From Bacteroidota bacterium (GTDB lineage: Bacteria; Bacteroidota; Bacteroidia; Cytophagales; Cyclobacteriaceae), in NCBI GenBank assembly GCA_018266395.1, contig JAFEAM010000012.1, positions 295,786 through 359,785 on the forward strand: a DNA stretch of 64,000 nucleotides, in the 5' to 3' direction. The notes beneath the pieces are model-generated. The model ran no database searches and was not told where the DNA came from. It saw only the letters and a list, made by a program, of their open reading frames with translations. The translations under genes and the position numbers were made by a program. Of this stretch, positions 43,586 to 52,400 are shown one piece after another (within the stretch, counting starts at the first letter, position 1; each line of letters opens with the position of its first letter).

Positions 43586-44562
43586 CAGCGGGGAACTTCT
43601 ATGCGATCTATTACCTGCCGGACAACATCATCAGGGGACACCCCCTCCATTTCCTTGTCGGGATTGAGTGAAATGCGATGACGGAGTGCGGGCAACGCAA
43701 TAGTCTTGATGTCTTCAGGGGTCACAAAATCCCGGCCGGCAAGTGAGGCATAGGCTTTAGCGGCATTCAACATGGCAACCGATGCACGCGGAGACGCGCC
43801 CAGAAATAGCATCGCATTCTTCCTGGTTTCCTGAGCTATCCGGGCAATGTACTTCAACAGGTTTTCCTCCACGTGTACGGATTGCGAAACGGCCCGGAAC
43901 CCTGCGAGCTGATCGGCAGTGAGTACAGGCTTTACCTCTTCAATGGCTGCCATTGCCCTACGTCCGTGATGCCGTGTCAGAATCATCACTTCCTGGTCGA
44001 GATCTGGATAATCAATGGTGATCTTGAACAAAAAACGATCCAGCTGCGCTTCGGGTAGACGATAGGTGCCTTCATGTTCAATGGGATTCTGTGTGGCAAC
44101 CACCAGATATGGGCTTTTCATGAGGTGAGTTAGTCCGTCAACAGTCACCTGTCTTTCTTCCATTACCTCAAACAGCGCGGATTGTGTCTTCGCCGGCGCT
44201 CGGTTGATCTCGTCGATCAGGACAATATTCGAAAAGATAGGACCTGCCTTAAAATCGAAGGACGAAGTCTTGAGATTAAAGACAGACGTACCCAACACAT
44301 CGGAAGGCATTAGGTCAGGAGTAAACTGGATGCGTGCGAAATCAACCGCAATCGTTCTGGCGAGGAGTTTGGCTGTCAGGGTCTTGGCCACTCCGGGCAC
44401 ACCCTCCAGAAGCACGTGCCCGTCGGCAAGAAGGGCAGTCATCAGCAGGTCGACCATTTGCGTCTGGCCAACAATGACTTTGCCGATTTCTTCACGCACA
44501 CGCGTAATACTGTTTTGGAGTTCGTTCAGATTAAGCCGGCTTTCAAAAGTATGATCTGACAT
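43585..44562 (-). CDS. MoxR family AAA+ ATPase
   Basis: A 325-residue AAA+ ATPase of the MoxR type, a chaperone-like enzyme that activates or assembles partner vWA proteins. Walker A GVPGVAKT (54-61), Walker B LIDEIN (115-120), sensor 1 region ATQNPIEHEGTYRLPEAQLDRF with the arginine finger and GASPRA sensor 2. Ten bases after DUF4350. Its partners here are DUF58 and the membrane proteins upstream. Confidence 0.95.
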   Translation of the reverse strand: MSDHTFESRLNLNELQNSITRVREEIGKVIVGQTQMVDLLMTALLADGHVLLEGVPGVAKTLTAKLLARTIAVDFARIQFTPDLMPSDVLGTSVFNLKTSSFDFKAGPIFSNIVLIDEINRAPAKTQSALFEVMEERQVTVDGLTHLMKSPYLVVATQNPIEHEGTYRLPEAQLDRFLFKITIDYPDLDQEVMILTRHHGRRAMAAIEEVKPVLTADQLAGFRAVSQSVHVEENLLKYIARIAQETRKNAMLFLGASPRASVAMLNAAKAYASLAGRDFVTPEDIKTIALPALRHRISLNPDKEMEGVSPDDVVRQVIDRIEVPR

Positions 44563-44572
44563 AGCGGGTAGG

Positions 44573-45760
44573 TTAGGGAGTTTGCCGGAATGTTTCCAGC
44601 ATCAGGTTAAGTTGTATAAGTTGATCCTTGTCGATCCGGACTTGCTCGCGGATTCCGGCAATAAAGGAAAAAAGCTCTCTTAAATAGGTAATGCTATGCC
44701 CTGTCTTTCCCGACAAGGATGAAAAAAAATCCTCATTGACATGCTGGGCATTGAGGTTATACCGGGCCCTCAATTGATCGAAGAAATAGAGAATCATTTT
44801 CTCGGCGATGTTCCTGTGATCTCCGCGCTGGTAGTATAGATTTCCCACCGTACCCACAAACTCAAGTGAGGTGTTTTCCAAAGGCTTGATGATGGGGATG
44901 ATCCTTTGCTTCCTCTTCCCTTCAAACAGCATGAAAACAACAAGAGACAGCAATGCGATGTAGTACGCCCAAGCCAGCGGTTCCTGAGTCAGAATAAATC
45001 GCAGCGGAGAAGATGCCTCCAGTCTGCCGATGCTGTAATACTCAGTCCAGTGGGTGCGCCGGACGCGAAGGTTGGACAGCGAATGGGCGATAAATTCATT
45101 GGTGGCCCCGGAGATTGCATAAATGTTGGTAAATGCAAGAGGAGTGGAGTTGAGTATAAGTGCGCCCTTTCCCCAGTTGATTCTGATGGTGACCGGCTGA
45201 TGGAAATTATTCTCCGCCACAACCATGGCCATGGAAGAATCACCCAGCGTGAAGTAGTTGTAAATATTGTCTCGTCTGAAAGGAAAATGACGGGCGCTGT
45301 CCAGTTGCCTGTGAACAAATTTCAGCCACGTGGTATCATTCTTGAATGACTGCACGCCATTTCTGAAGAGGTAGTCGGAAGTCCAGATGTGAATGGTGTC
45401 AAGAAATTCTTTGTTGTAATCCTGCGCACTGACAAATGCGGTGGCGCCCTCAGCAACATGGCGAAGGAGGATGTCGAAATCCTGTTTCCCTATGTGAAGA
45501 CTGTGGGTGAGGATAATGAGATTGTCGCCCGTTTTCAATGAATCCTTCAATTCATATAGCGTCTTGTTGGATACCATAACGGGCTGGTCCTCTAAAATGG
45601 AAGGAAGAAGCTGATGCAGTGCATATCCACCATAGGGATTCTTGTCCCTGCTGGCATAGGTTGGCGTCCAGTCCAGTTGTTTTGGTTCTGTCATTCTTGC
45701 CGCGATATACAGGCCAAATGCAACGGTCAGATAAAGAATGTACTTCCAATCCTTTTTCAT
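44573..45760 (-). CDS. DUF4350 domain membrane protein
   Basis: A 395-residue protein with an N-terminal membrane helix (about 6-22) and another at 265-285 (YYIALLSLVVFMLFEG). The N-terminal soluble region has the DUF4350 pattern: DKNPYGGYALHQLLPS and LIILTHSLHIGKQDFDILL with GATAFVSAQDY. The C-terminal 100 residues are cytoplasmic and helical. Start ATG 45760 overlaps the DUF4129 stop as ATGA. Function unknown; part of the MoxR cluster. Confidence 0.8.
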   Translation of the reverse strand: MKKDWKYILYLTVAFGLYIAARMTEPKQLDWTPTYASRDKNPYGGYALHQLLPSILEDQPVMVSNKTLYELKDSLKTGDNLIILTHSLHIGKQDFDILLRHVAEGATAFVSAQDYNKEFLDTIHIWTSDYLFRNGVQSFKNDTTWLKFVHRQLDSARHFPFRRDNIYNYFTLGDSSMAMVVAENNFHQPVTIRINWGKGALILNSTPLAFTNIYAISGATNEFIAHSLSNLRVRRTHWTEYYSIGRLEASSPLRFILTQEPLAWAYYIALLSLVVFMLFEGKRKQRIIPIIKPLENTSLEFVGTVGNLYYQRGDHRNIAEKMILYFFDQLRARYNLNAQHVNEDFFSSLSGKTGHSITYLRELFSFIAGIREQVRIDKDQLIQLNLMLETFRQTP

Positions 45761-46503
45761 GCAATCCTTTTTCTCCAGTCCTCGAAAATGAGCTGGATGC
45801 GCTTGTACATCGTCTCGTTCACATGGAACTCACCATACCAAGCATATTCAAAGTAGAAGCTGAGTTCATTGAATCCTTTTTTCAGTTCTTCAACAGACAA
45901 CTCACCAAGATAATCCTGATTGGTTTTACCCGGCTTCCACTCCACCAGATGGCGGTCGGAGAGTATTTTCAGGGCAAACAGAAATAAAAGACGGATCGCT
46001 GTCCTGTAATCATTGCGGGAGGCTGCTTCCCGCAATAGTTCCTCGAAATCCATTTCGTGAATATTTTCATGCAAACCAGCGGAGGCGGACGCTCCCTGGT
46101 CCGATGAACTGATGAACACACGATAGGCATCTACCCTTAATACCATCATGATCACGACAATCAGCACCACCAATGCAAGGGTGTAGAGAAGAACCTTGCC
46201 CCAATCTGTTTCCATTGCGCCCTGTATAACAGCGCCGAGAAGTTCAGACAACCATTGCATGAAGCGGTCCCACAAACTTTCTGCTACGGTCGGAGGTTGG
46301 CGATAGTCGAGATCCTCGTCAGCCCTTAGTTCTTTGACAATGTTTTGATCGCAATCCCGCACATCGAGATAAGTGGTATCGGGTATGCTAATGGTGCCAG
46401 AATCCCTTTCATGAAGATAACCAGGTGATATAGGCCATGCAGTGGAATCCTGGGCTATCGCACCAGCCGGAAGGATCAACAACAGAAAAAAGAAAACCCG
46501 CAT
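45757..46503 (-). CDS. DUF4129 domain protein
   Basis: A 248-residue secreted-then-anchored protein. Sec signal 1-17 (FFFLLLILPAGAIAQ), one membrane helix at about 103-123 and a C-terminal DUF4129 domain (MDFEELLREAASRNDYRTAIRLLFLFALK and FEYAWYGEFHVNETMYKRIQ). DUF4129 occurs with transglutaminase-like or MoxR-type systems. Gap of three bases to the preceding multi-pass protein. Confidence 0.82.
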   Translation of the reverse strand: MRVFFFLLLILPAGAIAQDSTAWPISPGYLHERDSGTISIPDTTYLDVRDCDQNIVKELRADEDLDYRQPPTVAESLWDRFMQWLSELLGAVIQGAMETDWGKVLLYTLALVVLIVVIMMVLRVDAYRVFISSSDQGASASAGLHENIHEMDFEELLREAASRNDYRTAIRLLFLFALKILSDRHLVEWKPGKTNQDYLGELSVEELKKGFNELSFYFEYAWYGEFHVNETMYKRIQLIFEDWRKRIA

Positions 46504-46506
46504 GTG

Positions 46507-47490
46507 CTACAGGTTTCCTGCAGACGAGTCGGGCCCTTTGGGTTGACCGAAACTTTCGAGTTGACCCATGAGTCCTTTCGCCTCCTTGAGTTCGACGAGA
46601 TTGAAGTATTGAAATGCAAGGCCTATGTTGGGAAGGCATGACAATACGAGTTGACACAAATAATACAAGGTCATGAACACGAGAATGATGGTGCCCGTAC
46701 TATCCGAGGGAGGCTGATAAGTGCCGGATTCAATATTGTGCAGACTCTGAGTGATAAGAATTACATAAGCCGGGAGAAAGAAAATGGAGGAGATCGTTCC
46801 TACTATAAGATTAAGGATCATCAGCAAACCGAAGGTACTCCACCATTTACCCTGAACGAGGCGATAAGACCTACCCAATGCCTCAAATATGCCGATGGAC
46901 TCGAAAGCTCTCACCACAAAAACCATGGAGAAGCTCACCACCAGGTAGAAAATGGCGATTATGATGAACAGTACGCCAAAGAAAATCAGAAACGGAGAAA
47001 CAGTGGCCAGTAAAACGATGGGAACAACCATCAATATATAGGCGAACATCGCAAGAAGGGCAAATATGATGGCCGTTGACAGGTACATCCAGAAAGTGTC
47101 TTTCACTTTTTCCCATACCTCGCTGACCTGGATCTGAATGGATTTTCTCTCGCGATACAGCACCATGTAATTGTAGCTGATGCTGGTCATCAGTATGGTG
47201 GCCAGAATAGCAAAAACCATCATCAGTGCCAATTGCGCCCAGAAGCTCACCGAAGTGAAATAGCCGGCAAAGGCGGCAGGGTCGCCCTGGCCGGACTGCA
47301 TGCTCAGGCCGAAAAAATCCTTGAAGAAATTGCTGATCAGAAGGGATGCAATCAGTACAGGCGGGCCGGCAATGAAAAGCATGCTCCTGCCCAGACCGAT
47401 GATATTCTGGCGCACAAACATGAACGTCGCGTTCATCTTGTTGCTGAAATCACGTGTCTTTTGAAACTCTATCAGTTTGAATTCTTCCAT
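46507..47490 (-). CDS. Multi-pass membrane protein
   Basis: A 327-residue protein with about six membrane helices: 38-55, 86-108, 135-165, 165-195, 218-245 and 265-290. The N-terminal FQKTRDFSNKMNATFMFVRQN and GIFEALGRSYRLVQGKWWSTFGL are typical of a glycerophosphodiesterase-membrane-domain-like (GDPD membrane/DUF975-type) family found in MoxR clusters. No enzymatic residues seen. It overlaps the SpoIIM gene by 41 bases. Confidence 0.7.
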   Translation of the reverse strand: MEEFKLIEFQKTRDFSNKMNATFMFVRQNIIGLGRSMLFIAGPPVLIASLLISNFFKDFFGLSMQSGQGDPAAFAGYFTSVSFWAQLALMMVFAILATILMTSISYNYMVLYRERKSIQIQVSEVWEKVKDTFWMYLSTAIIFALLAMFAYILMVVPIVLLATVSPFLIFFGVLFIIIAIFYLVVSFSMVFVVRAFESIGIFEALGRSYRLVQGKWWSTFGLLMILNLIVGTISSIFFLPAYVILITQSLHNIESGTYQPPSDSTGTIILVFMTLYYLCQLVLSCLPNIGLAFQYFNLVELKEAKGLMGQLESFGQPKGPDSSAGNL

Positions 47491-48433
47491 GGGTAAGTTG
47501 GCTGGGATAAATTATGAAATAATAGACCATCAAGGCGGCTGAGATGAGGATGATAAGCAGCTTGAGGCCCCAATGCATGGACGCGTACCGGGTAATGATA
47601 GATTCAATTGCCGCTGCAATGATGAAAAAGGGCACCAGCCCCACTACCATTTTCAAACCTTTCTTGGCACCCAGGCGAAATGATTCAAATCGGGAATATG
47701 TGCCAGGGAAGAGCAGACTGTTACCCATGGTGAATCCAGCTGCCGCAGAGAGGATTATGGAGGTCAATTCGATAGTGCCGTGCAGCATGATGACCGGAAA
47801 TGCCTCTGAGAACTGGCTTTCATTGTACATAAAGGTCATGAACGTTCCGACCATGACCCCGTTGTAGGCCAGAAGCCCGCCGGTTCCAAATGAAAAGAAA
47901 ATGCCCGTAATAAAGATCCTGAATGAGACCATGATGTTGTTCCAGGCAATCATGAAAAACATGTTGGCCTCATCGCGAGAGGCATATACTTTGGTGGGGT
48001 TACCATTACGGATATTCTCGAGCGTCATATTCACATAGTCATCACCGAGAATCAACCTGACGAAAGTTTCATCGTAGCGCGTCGACACTACGCCGATCAA
48101 CACCGTTAAAACGAAAATTACAAAAGCATACAGCATTGGTCTTCTTGCCTCATAAAAGACCAATGGCAGTTCATCCCGCCAGAAAGTGATGAAGCGGCTT
48201 GTTTCCTCCCTTTTGTTCCTGTAGATCTCAAGGTGGATTTGCGTTGCTAACGCATTCAAATACTGAGTTGTCCTGCTGTCGGGGTATTGTGTTCTTGAAA
48301 AGGAAAGGTCATCAGTGACCTGAATGAATAGTTCGGCAAGCCGGTCAGGAGAAGCAACGGAGGGGTTGCTCACCACCTTTTCAAATTCCTCCCACCGAGG
48401 TTTGTTTCTTTGAATGAATGCGGCTTCACGCAT
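47450..48433 (-). CDS. SpoIIM (stage II sporulation protein M) family membrane protein
   Basis: A 327-residue membrane protein of the SpoIIM family. The N-terminal third is cytoplasmic and helical (MREAAFIQRNKPRWEEFEKV); five or so membrane helices follow at about 105-300, with the family GTGGLLAYNGVMVGTFMTF and LHGTIELTSIILSAAAGF motifs. The organism is not a sporulator; the family is used widely in non-spore formers beside MoxR and RDD genes. ATG 48433 is chosen, eight bases after the dipeptidase stop, over an upstream in-frame ATG at 48517. Confidence 0.85.
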   Translation of the reverse strand: MREAAFIQRNKPRWEEFEKVVSNPSVASPDRLAELFIQVTDDLSFSRTQYPDSRTTQYLNALATQIHLEIYRNKREETSRFITFWRDELPLVFYEARRPMLYAFVIFVLTVLIGVVSTRYDETFVRLILGDDYVNMTLENIRNGNPTKVYASRDEANMFFMIAWNNIMVSFRIFITGIFFSFGTGGLLAYNGVMVGTFMTFMYNESQFSEAFPVIMLHGTIELTSIILSAAAGFTMGNSLLFPGTYSRFESFRLGAKKGLKMVVGLVPFFIIAAAIESIITRYASMHWGLKLLIILISAALMVYYFIIYPSQLTHGRIQTDRVSKDT

Positions 48434-48440
48434 GGCGACA

Positions 48441-49685
48441 TCAGCCTTTTGCGGCAAAGGCTGCCACCTTCTTCCAGACCCGGAATACGTTCCCTGAGCA
48501 GATCTTTTCAATGTCATCCTCTGTGTATCCCCTTTTCAGCAATTCATAAATCAGGTTTGGATACTGTGAGACATCCTTGAGACCGGTAGGAAGGCTGTCG
48601 CCTACACCATCGAAATCGGAACCAATACCAACATGATCAATGCCGGCGAGTTGGACTACATGATCGATATGATTAGCTACGGTCACCACATCAGCGTACA
48701 GGGAAGGATTTTCTTTTCTGAACTGCTCAATTACCGGTTTGGCCAATGAATCTGTGAACCGTAGTTTCTTTTCCTGCAGCAATGCCTGCAACTTCTTCCG
48801 GTTGACATTGTTCTGTTGTGATACAGCTGAGTCAAGAAATCCCGATCCGAAATTGATCTGTATCACGCCGCCATTCTCAGCCAGTTTCTTAATCATGTCG
48901 TCACTCATGTTGCGCTGAAAGGTTGGTGTGAAGAACCTGCAGGAGGAATGAGATGCAATGACCGGCACCGATGTGAGACGAAGCACCTGGTAGAACGTGC
49001 TGTCGTCCACGTGAGAAATGTCCACCATTATGCCCACCTTGTTCATTTCCCTCACCACTTCTTTTCCGAAAGGACTCAACCCGTTCCATGTGTGCGTGGT
49101 GTCGTAGGAACTGTCGCAGATTTGATTGTCCTTTCCGTGCGTAAGCGTGATGTACCGGATCCCGCGGTCATAGAAATACCGGATATTAGCAAGATCATTT
49201 CCCAGCGGCGCGCCGTTCTCCATGCCCATGGGTAGTGAAATCTTCCCCTCAGTGAAGTTCTTGTGAACGTCTTCCGCCGAGCCGGCGAGAGCAAACTTGT
49301 CGGGCAGGTTTTCTGTGATGCCCCGCACCATATTGATAAGTGAATCGGCCAGGGCTTTTCCCTTATCAGGCAGCAGTTGATAGGAAGAAGGTATGTAAAT
49401 GGACATGAAGGGAGCGTCGAGTCCGCCTTTCTTTGCCCTTTCGTAATCAAAATCTCCCTCTGAGGATTGGACAGGAATGGTCATGTACTCCCGCTCAATC
49501 CTGAAGTTCTTCATCTTGAGCCGGTATGGTAGATCCACATGGCCGTCGGTGATGATGTAGCGATGGGCCAATTCCCCTGCATAGACACGAAGCTGTTCAT
49601 CCGTCATGCGTTCTGCGGGCTTCTTCTCTGAGCAGGCGGTCAGGAGAAAGAGTAAGGCGGGGACAAGGAAATGAAAAGATTTCAT
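48441..49685 (-). CDS. Membrane dipeptidase (peptidase M19), lipoprotein
   Basis: A 414-residue zinc dipeptidase. Lipoprotein signal ends LLTAC (Cys18). Metal ligands align as His49 and Asp51 (DGHVDL), Glu156 (GMENGAP), His225 (DISHVDD) and His246 (SHSSCR), with GIGSDFDG near the end. It likely hydrolyses dipeptides, including D-amino-acid-containing ones, in the periplasm. The ATG at 49685 gives the signal; an upstream ATG at 49757 does not. It starts the minus-strand run that continues to DUF58, an unusual neighbour for that system. Confidence 0.93.
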   Translation of the reverse strand: MKSFHFLVPALLFLLTACSEKKPAERMTDEQLRVYAGELAHRYIITDGHVDLPYRLKMKNFRIEREYMTIPVQSSEGDFDYERAKKGGLDAPFMSIYIPSSYQLLPDKGKALADSLINMVRGITENLPDKFALAGSAEDVHKNFTEGKISLPMGMENGAPLGNDLANIRYFYDRGIRYITLTHGKDNQICDSSYDTTHTWNGLSPFGKEVVREMNKVGIMVDISHVDDSTFYQVLRLTSVPVIASHSSCRFFTPTFQRNMSDDMIKKLAENGGVIQINFGSGFLDSAVSQQNNVNRKKLQALLQEKKLRFTDSLAKPVIEQFRKENPSLYADVVTVANHIDHVVQLAGIDHVGIGSDFDGVGDSLPTGLKDVSQYPNLIYELLKRGYTEDDIEKICSGNVFRVWKKVAAFAAKG

Positions 49686-49720
49686 AGGTTTGGCGTTAGG
49701 TCTGTAAGTTAGAATATTCG

Positions 49721-49736
49721 ACTCCTTTTTAGGAGT
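49721..49736. repeat. Perfect 6-4-6 inverted repeat between dipeptidase and RDD genes
   Basis: ACTCCT-TTTT-AGGAGT lies 20 bases before the RDD start and 36 bases before the dipeptidase start. It could be a shared operator for the divergent genes. No TAnnTTTG element flanks it. Confidence 0.35.
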
Positions 49737-49755
49737 AAGCAGCGGCTGAAAATTC

Positions 49756-50463
49756 ATGCAGGTTCAGGTCAGAACTACCCAGAATGTTTTCATTCATTAC
49801 CCCATTGCGAGTCTGGGCGATCGCATTCTGGCCTATTTGCTCGACATGCTGATCATAATAGTTTATGTCGTGGTGATTATCATTCTCCTGGGCCAGCTGA
49901 AGATTGATGTATGGTGGGTTTGGCTGCTCGTGTTGGTGCTGCCCTGGACTTTTTATTCCCTGACCTTTGAAATTACCCTGAATGGACAAACCCCGGGAAA
50001 GCGAGCCATGAACATCAAGGTGATTCGAATGGATGGGACACCGGCTACCATCGGGGATTATCTCATTCGATGGATGTTTGGCCTTGTTGATATTCATATT
50101 TTTTCCGGACTCATTGCGGTACTGGTTATTTCTGTTGGCGGAAAGGGTCAGCGACTGGGTGATCTGGTAGCAGGCACAACTGTTGTCAAACTCGTGGAGG
50201 AGCGCCAGGCCTCTGCAGCCGAAGTGTTTGTCAATCCGGAAACTCAGCATGTGGTGACTTTTCCACAAGTGCATCAGCTTACCGAACGCGACATTGAACT
50301 GATTCAACAGGCATTGGAAGTGAACCGTGATACCGGAAACAACCAGCCTGTGATGATGGTAACTGAGAAGGTGAAGTCATTGCTAGGAATTCAGACCGAC
50401 CTGCCGCCGGTAAAGTTTCTCTATACGATCATCAAGGACTTTCAACACCTCACAGCTCAATGA
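49756..50463 (+). CDS. RDD family membrane protein
   Basis: A 235-residue RDD protein: three membrane helices at about 25-45, 50-70 and 100-120. The name-giving motif appears as LGDRILAYLLD in the first helix, with TPGKRAMNIKVIRMDG after the second. Known RDD proteins are ion-exchange-like membrane proteins, and the family accompanies SpoIIM/MoxR clusters. A soluble C-terminal tail of 90 residues follows. Coupled to the cytochrome b5-like gene by an ATGA overlap. Confidence 0.88.
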   Translation: MQVQVRTTQNVFIHYPIASLGDRILAYLLDMLIIIVYVVVIIILLGQLKIDVWWVWLLVLVLPWTFYSLTFEITLNGQTPGKRAMNIKVIRMDGTPATIGDYLIRWMFGLVDIHIFSGLIAVLVISVGGKGQRLGDLVAGTTVVKLVEERQASAAEVFVNPETQHVVTFPQVHQLTERDIELIQQALEVNRDTGNNQPVMMVTEKVKSLLGIQTDLPPVKFLYTIIKDFQHLTAQ

Positions 50464-50687
50464 CAGAAATTACCCGCTCACAGTTGGCATTGCGCAACGG
50501 TCGGGACAAGGAGACTGTCTGGATCGCCTACAAAGGAGAGGTTTACGATGTGACAGCCTCCCGACTGTGGCGGACAGGCAATCATTATGAGCATTGGGCA
50601 GGCCAGGACCTTACCGATGAGTTGAAGGATGCTCCACACACTGCAGAGGTATTCAGGAAATTCAAGGTGATTGGCAAGCTCGTCTGA
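50460..50687 (+). CDS. Mini cytochrome b5-like heme/steroid-binding protein
   Basis: A 75-residue protein matching the cytochrome b5-like fold: ITRSQLALRNGRD, then WIAYKGEVYDVTASRLW and GNHYEHWAGQDLTDELKDAPH. His in NHYEHWAGQDLT replaces the HPGG first heme ligand and the final PHTAEVF could supply the second. Short soluble members of this family occur in bacteria and may bind heme or a lipid. Overlaps the RDD stop (ATGA). Confidence 0.75.
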   Translation: MTEITRSQLALRNGRDKETVWIAYKGEVYDVTASRLWRTGNHYEHWAGQDLTDELKDAPHTAEVFRKFKVIGKLV

Positions 50688-50729
50688 TTGTGTGTTGTCA
50701 TCTTTCCTGAAATCACCCATCTTCACCGC

Positions 50730-51575
50730 ATGATTATCATCGCAGACAGCGGCAGTTCGAAAATTGACTGGCGATTGCTGGGTGGAGGAGGTACTGTAGG
50801 ACAAGCGCAATCGCCGGGGTTTAATCCCTATTATGAACCCATTGAACATCTTCACAAGACATTGAGGGAAATTCTGGTGCCGATGGTGAATGAAGAAGTG
50901 ACCAAGATCTTTTTTTACGGAACTGGCGTGTCCTCTGAAAAGAACCAGGAATTGATTCGTAATGCTTTTCTTCAGTATTTCCGGGGTGCAACAATTGAAA
51001 TACAGTGGGATTTGCTGGCTGCGGCCCGCGCGCTGTGCGGACATGAAAAGGGGATAGCCTGCATTCTGGGAACAGGCTCAAATTCCTGCCTCTATGACGG
51101 AGAGAGGATCACTGACCAGGTTGCTAACCTTGGCTGGATTCTGGCGGACGAAGGTTCAGGAACCACACTGGGAAAGAAGATTCTTTTTGATTACCTCCGT
51201 AACCGAATGCCTTCAGACCTGGCAAAACAATTCAAGGAACGCTATCCATTTACAAGAGAGGAATTTCTGGAGCGGGTTTACCAAAAAGAGAAGCCAAGCA
51301 CGTTCTTGGCCACCTTTTCTAAATTTATCTTTCATCATCTTAAAGAGCCATACTGCTACAAACTTGTTTACGACAGTTTTGCCGAGTTCTACGAAAACAA
51401 CGTGATGCAATACCATGATTTCCGAAATACGAAGGTGCATTTCGTTGGTTCGATTGGCTTTTATTACAGTGATATTCTGCGGCAGGTGGCCAATGACAGG
51501 GGCGTCATTGTGAAGAACATACTTGAGACACCTATTGCAGGCTTGACTCTATATCATAAGAAAGATGTGGCTTGA
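50730..51575 (+). CDS. BadF/BadG-type amino sugar (GlcNAc/MurNAc) kinase
   Basis: A 281-residue ASKHA kinase. Phosphate-1 loop IIIADSGSSKIDWRL, phosphate-2 CILGTGSNSCLYDG and LADEGSGTTLGKKILFDYL are family signatures; KVHFVGSIGFYYSDIL is the adenosine motif. Homologues phosphorylate GlcNAc or MurNAc. Being ten bases upstream of murQ, MurNAc is the probable substrate, giving MurNAc-6-phosphate. ATG 50730 is used; the upstream ATG 50688 lacks family support. Confidence 0.82.
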   Translation: MIIIADSGSSKIDWRLLGGGGTVGQAQSPGFNPYYEPIEHLHKTLREILVPMVNEEVTKIFFYGTGVSSEKNQELIRNAFLQYFRGATIEIQWDLLAAARALCGHEKGIACILGTGSNSCLYDGERITDQVANLGWILADEGSGTTLGKKILFDYLRNRMPSDLAKQFKERYPFTREEFLERVYQKEKPSTFLATFSKFIFHHLKEPYCYKLVYDSFAEFYENNVMQYHDFRNTKVHFVGSIGFYYSDILRQVANDRGVIVKNILETPIAGLTLYHKKDVA

Positions 51576-51584
51576 AGCAGGAAA

Positions 51585-52400
51585 ATGAAGAAGCCTAAGA
51601 TCACAACTACGGAATCTGCAAGCCGCTATCAATCTCTCGAGAGAATGAGTGTCAGCGAATTGTTGAAGAATATAAACAGGGAGGACCGTCGCGTACCAAT
51701 AGCAGTCGCCGGCGTCATCCCCCAGATCGAAAAGCTGGTGAAAGTGATCGTTCGCAAGATGAAGACCGGTGGAAGGTTATTTTACATTGGTGCGGGCACC
51801 AGCGGACGATTGGGCGTAGTAGATGCTTCCGAAATACCGCCCACTTACGGAATGTCTCAAGGAAGGGTAATCGGGTTGATCGCCGGAGGTGATCGTGCCA
51901 TTCGCCAGGCTGTTGAACATGCCGAAGACGACCCATCCCAGGCGTGGAGAGATCTTCAGAATCATGGTATTTCCAAGGCAGATGTAGTTATTGGTATTGC
52001 CGCTTCCGGGCGAACGCCTTATGTAGTAGGAGGTGTAAAAACTGCCCGGGCAAATGGTGTGGTCACGGGGTGTATCACCTGTAATCAGGGAAGTGAACTT
52101 GCGGTGAATGTGGATTATCCCATAGAAGTAAAAGTAGGACCTGAGTTTGTAACCGGTTCCACCCGAATGAAAGCCGGTACGGCTCAGAAATTGGTGCTCA
52201 ATATGATCTCAACTGCAACCATGGTCAGGCTCGGAAGAGTGAAGGGCAACAAAATGGTGGATATGCAGCTGACCAACAACAAGCTTATTCATCGTGGAAC
52301 CCGGATGATAATGGATGAACTCGGTGTGAACGAAAAAACTGCATTAGCGTTGTTGAAGAAACATGGCTCGGTTCGAAAAGCGCTCCTGGCCAGACATTAA
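51585..52400 (+). CDS. murQ: N-acetylmuramic acid 6-phosphate etherase
   Basis: A 271-residue SIS-domain etherase splitting MurNAc-6-phosphate to GlcNAc-6-phosphate and D-lactate in peptidoglycan recycling. FYIGAGTSGRLGVVDASEIPP contains the catalytic glutamate (Glu83); IAASGRTPYVVGG and PEFVTGSTRMKAGTAQK follow as in the family. About 27 residues shorter than E. coli MurQ, missing the C-terminal helix bundle end. The stop overlaps the next start (TAATG). Confidence 0.95.
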   Translation: MKKPKITTTESASRYQSLERMSVSELLKNINREDRRVPIAVAGVIPQIEKLVKVIVRKMKTGGRLFYIGAGTSGRLGVVDASEIPPTYGMSQGRVIGLIAGGDRAIRQAVEHAEDDPSQAWRDLQNHGISKADVVIGIAASGRTPYVVGGVKTARANGVVTGCITCNQGSELAVNVDYPIEVKVGPEFVTGSTRMKAGTAQKLVLNMISTATMVRLGRVKGNKMVDMQLTNNKLIHRGTRMIMDELGVNEKTALALLKKHGSVRKALLARH

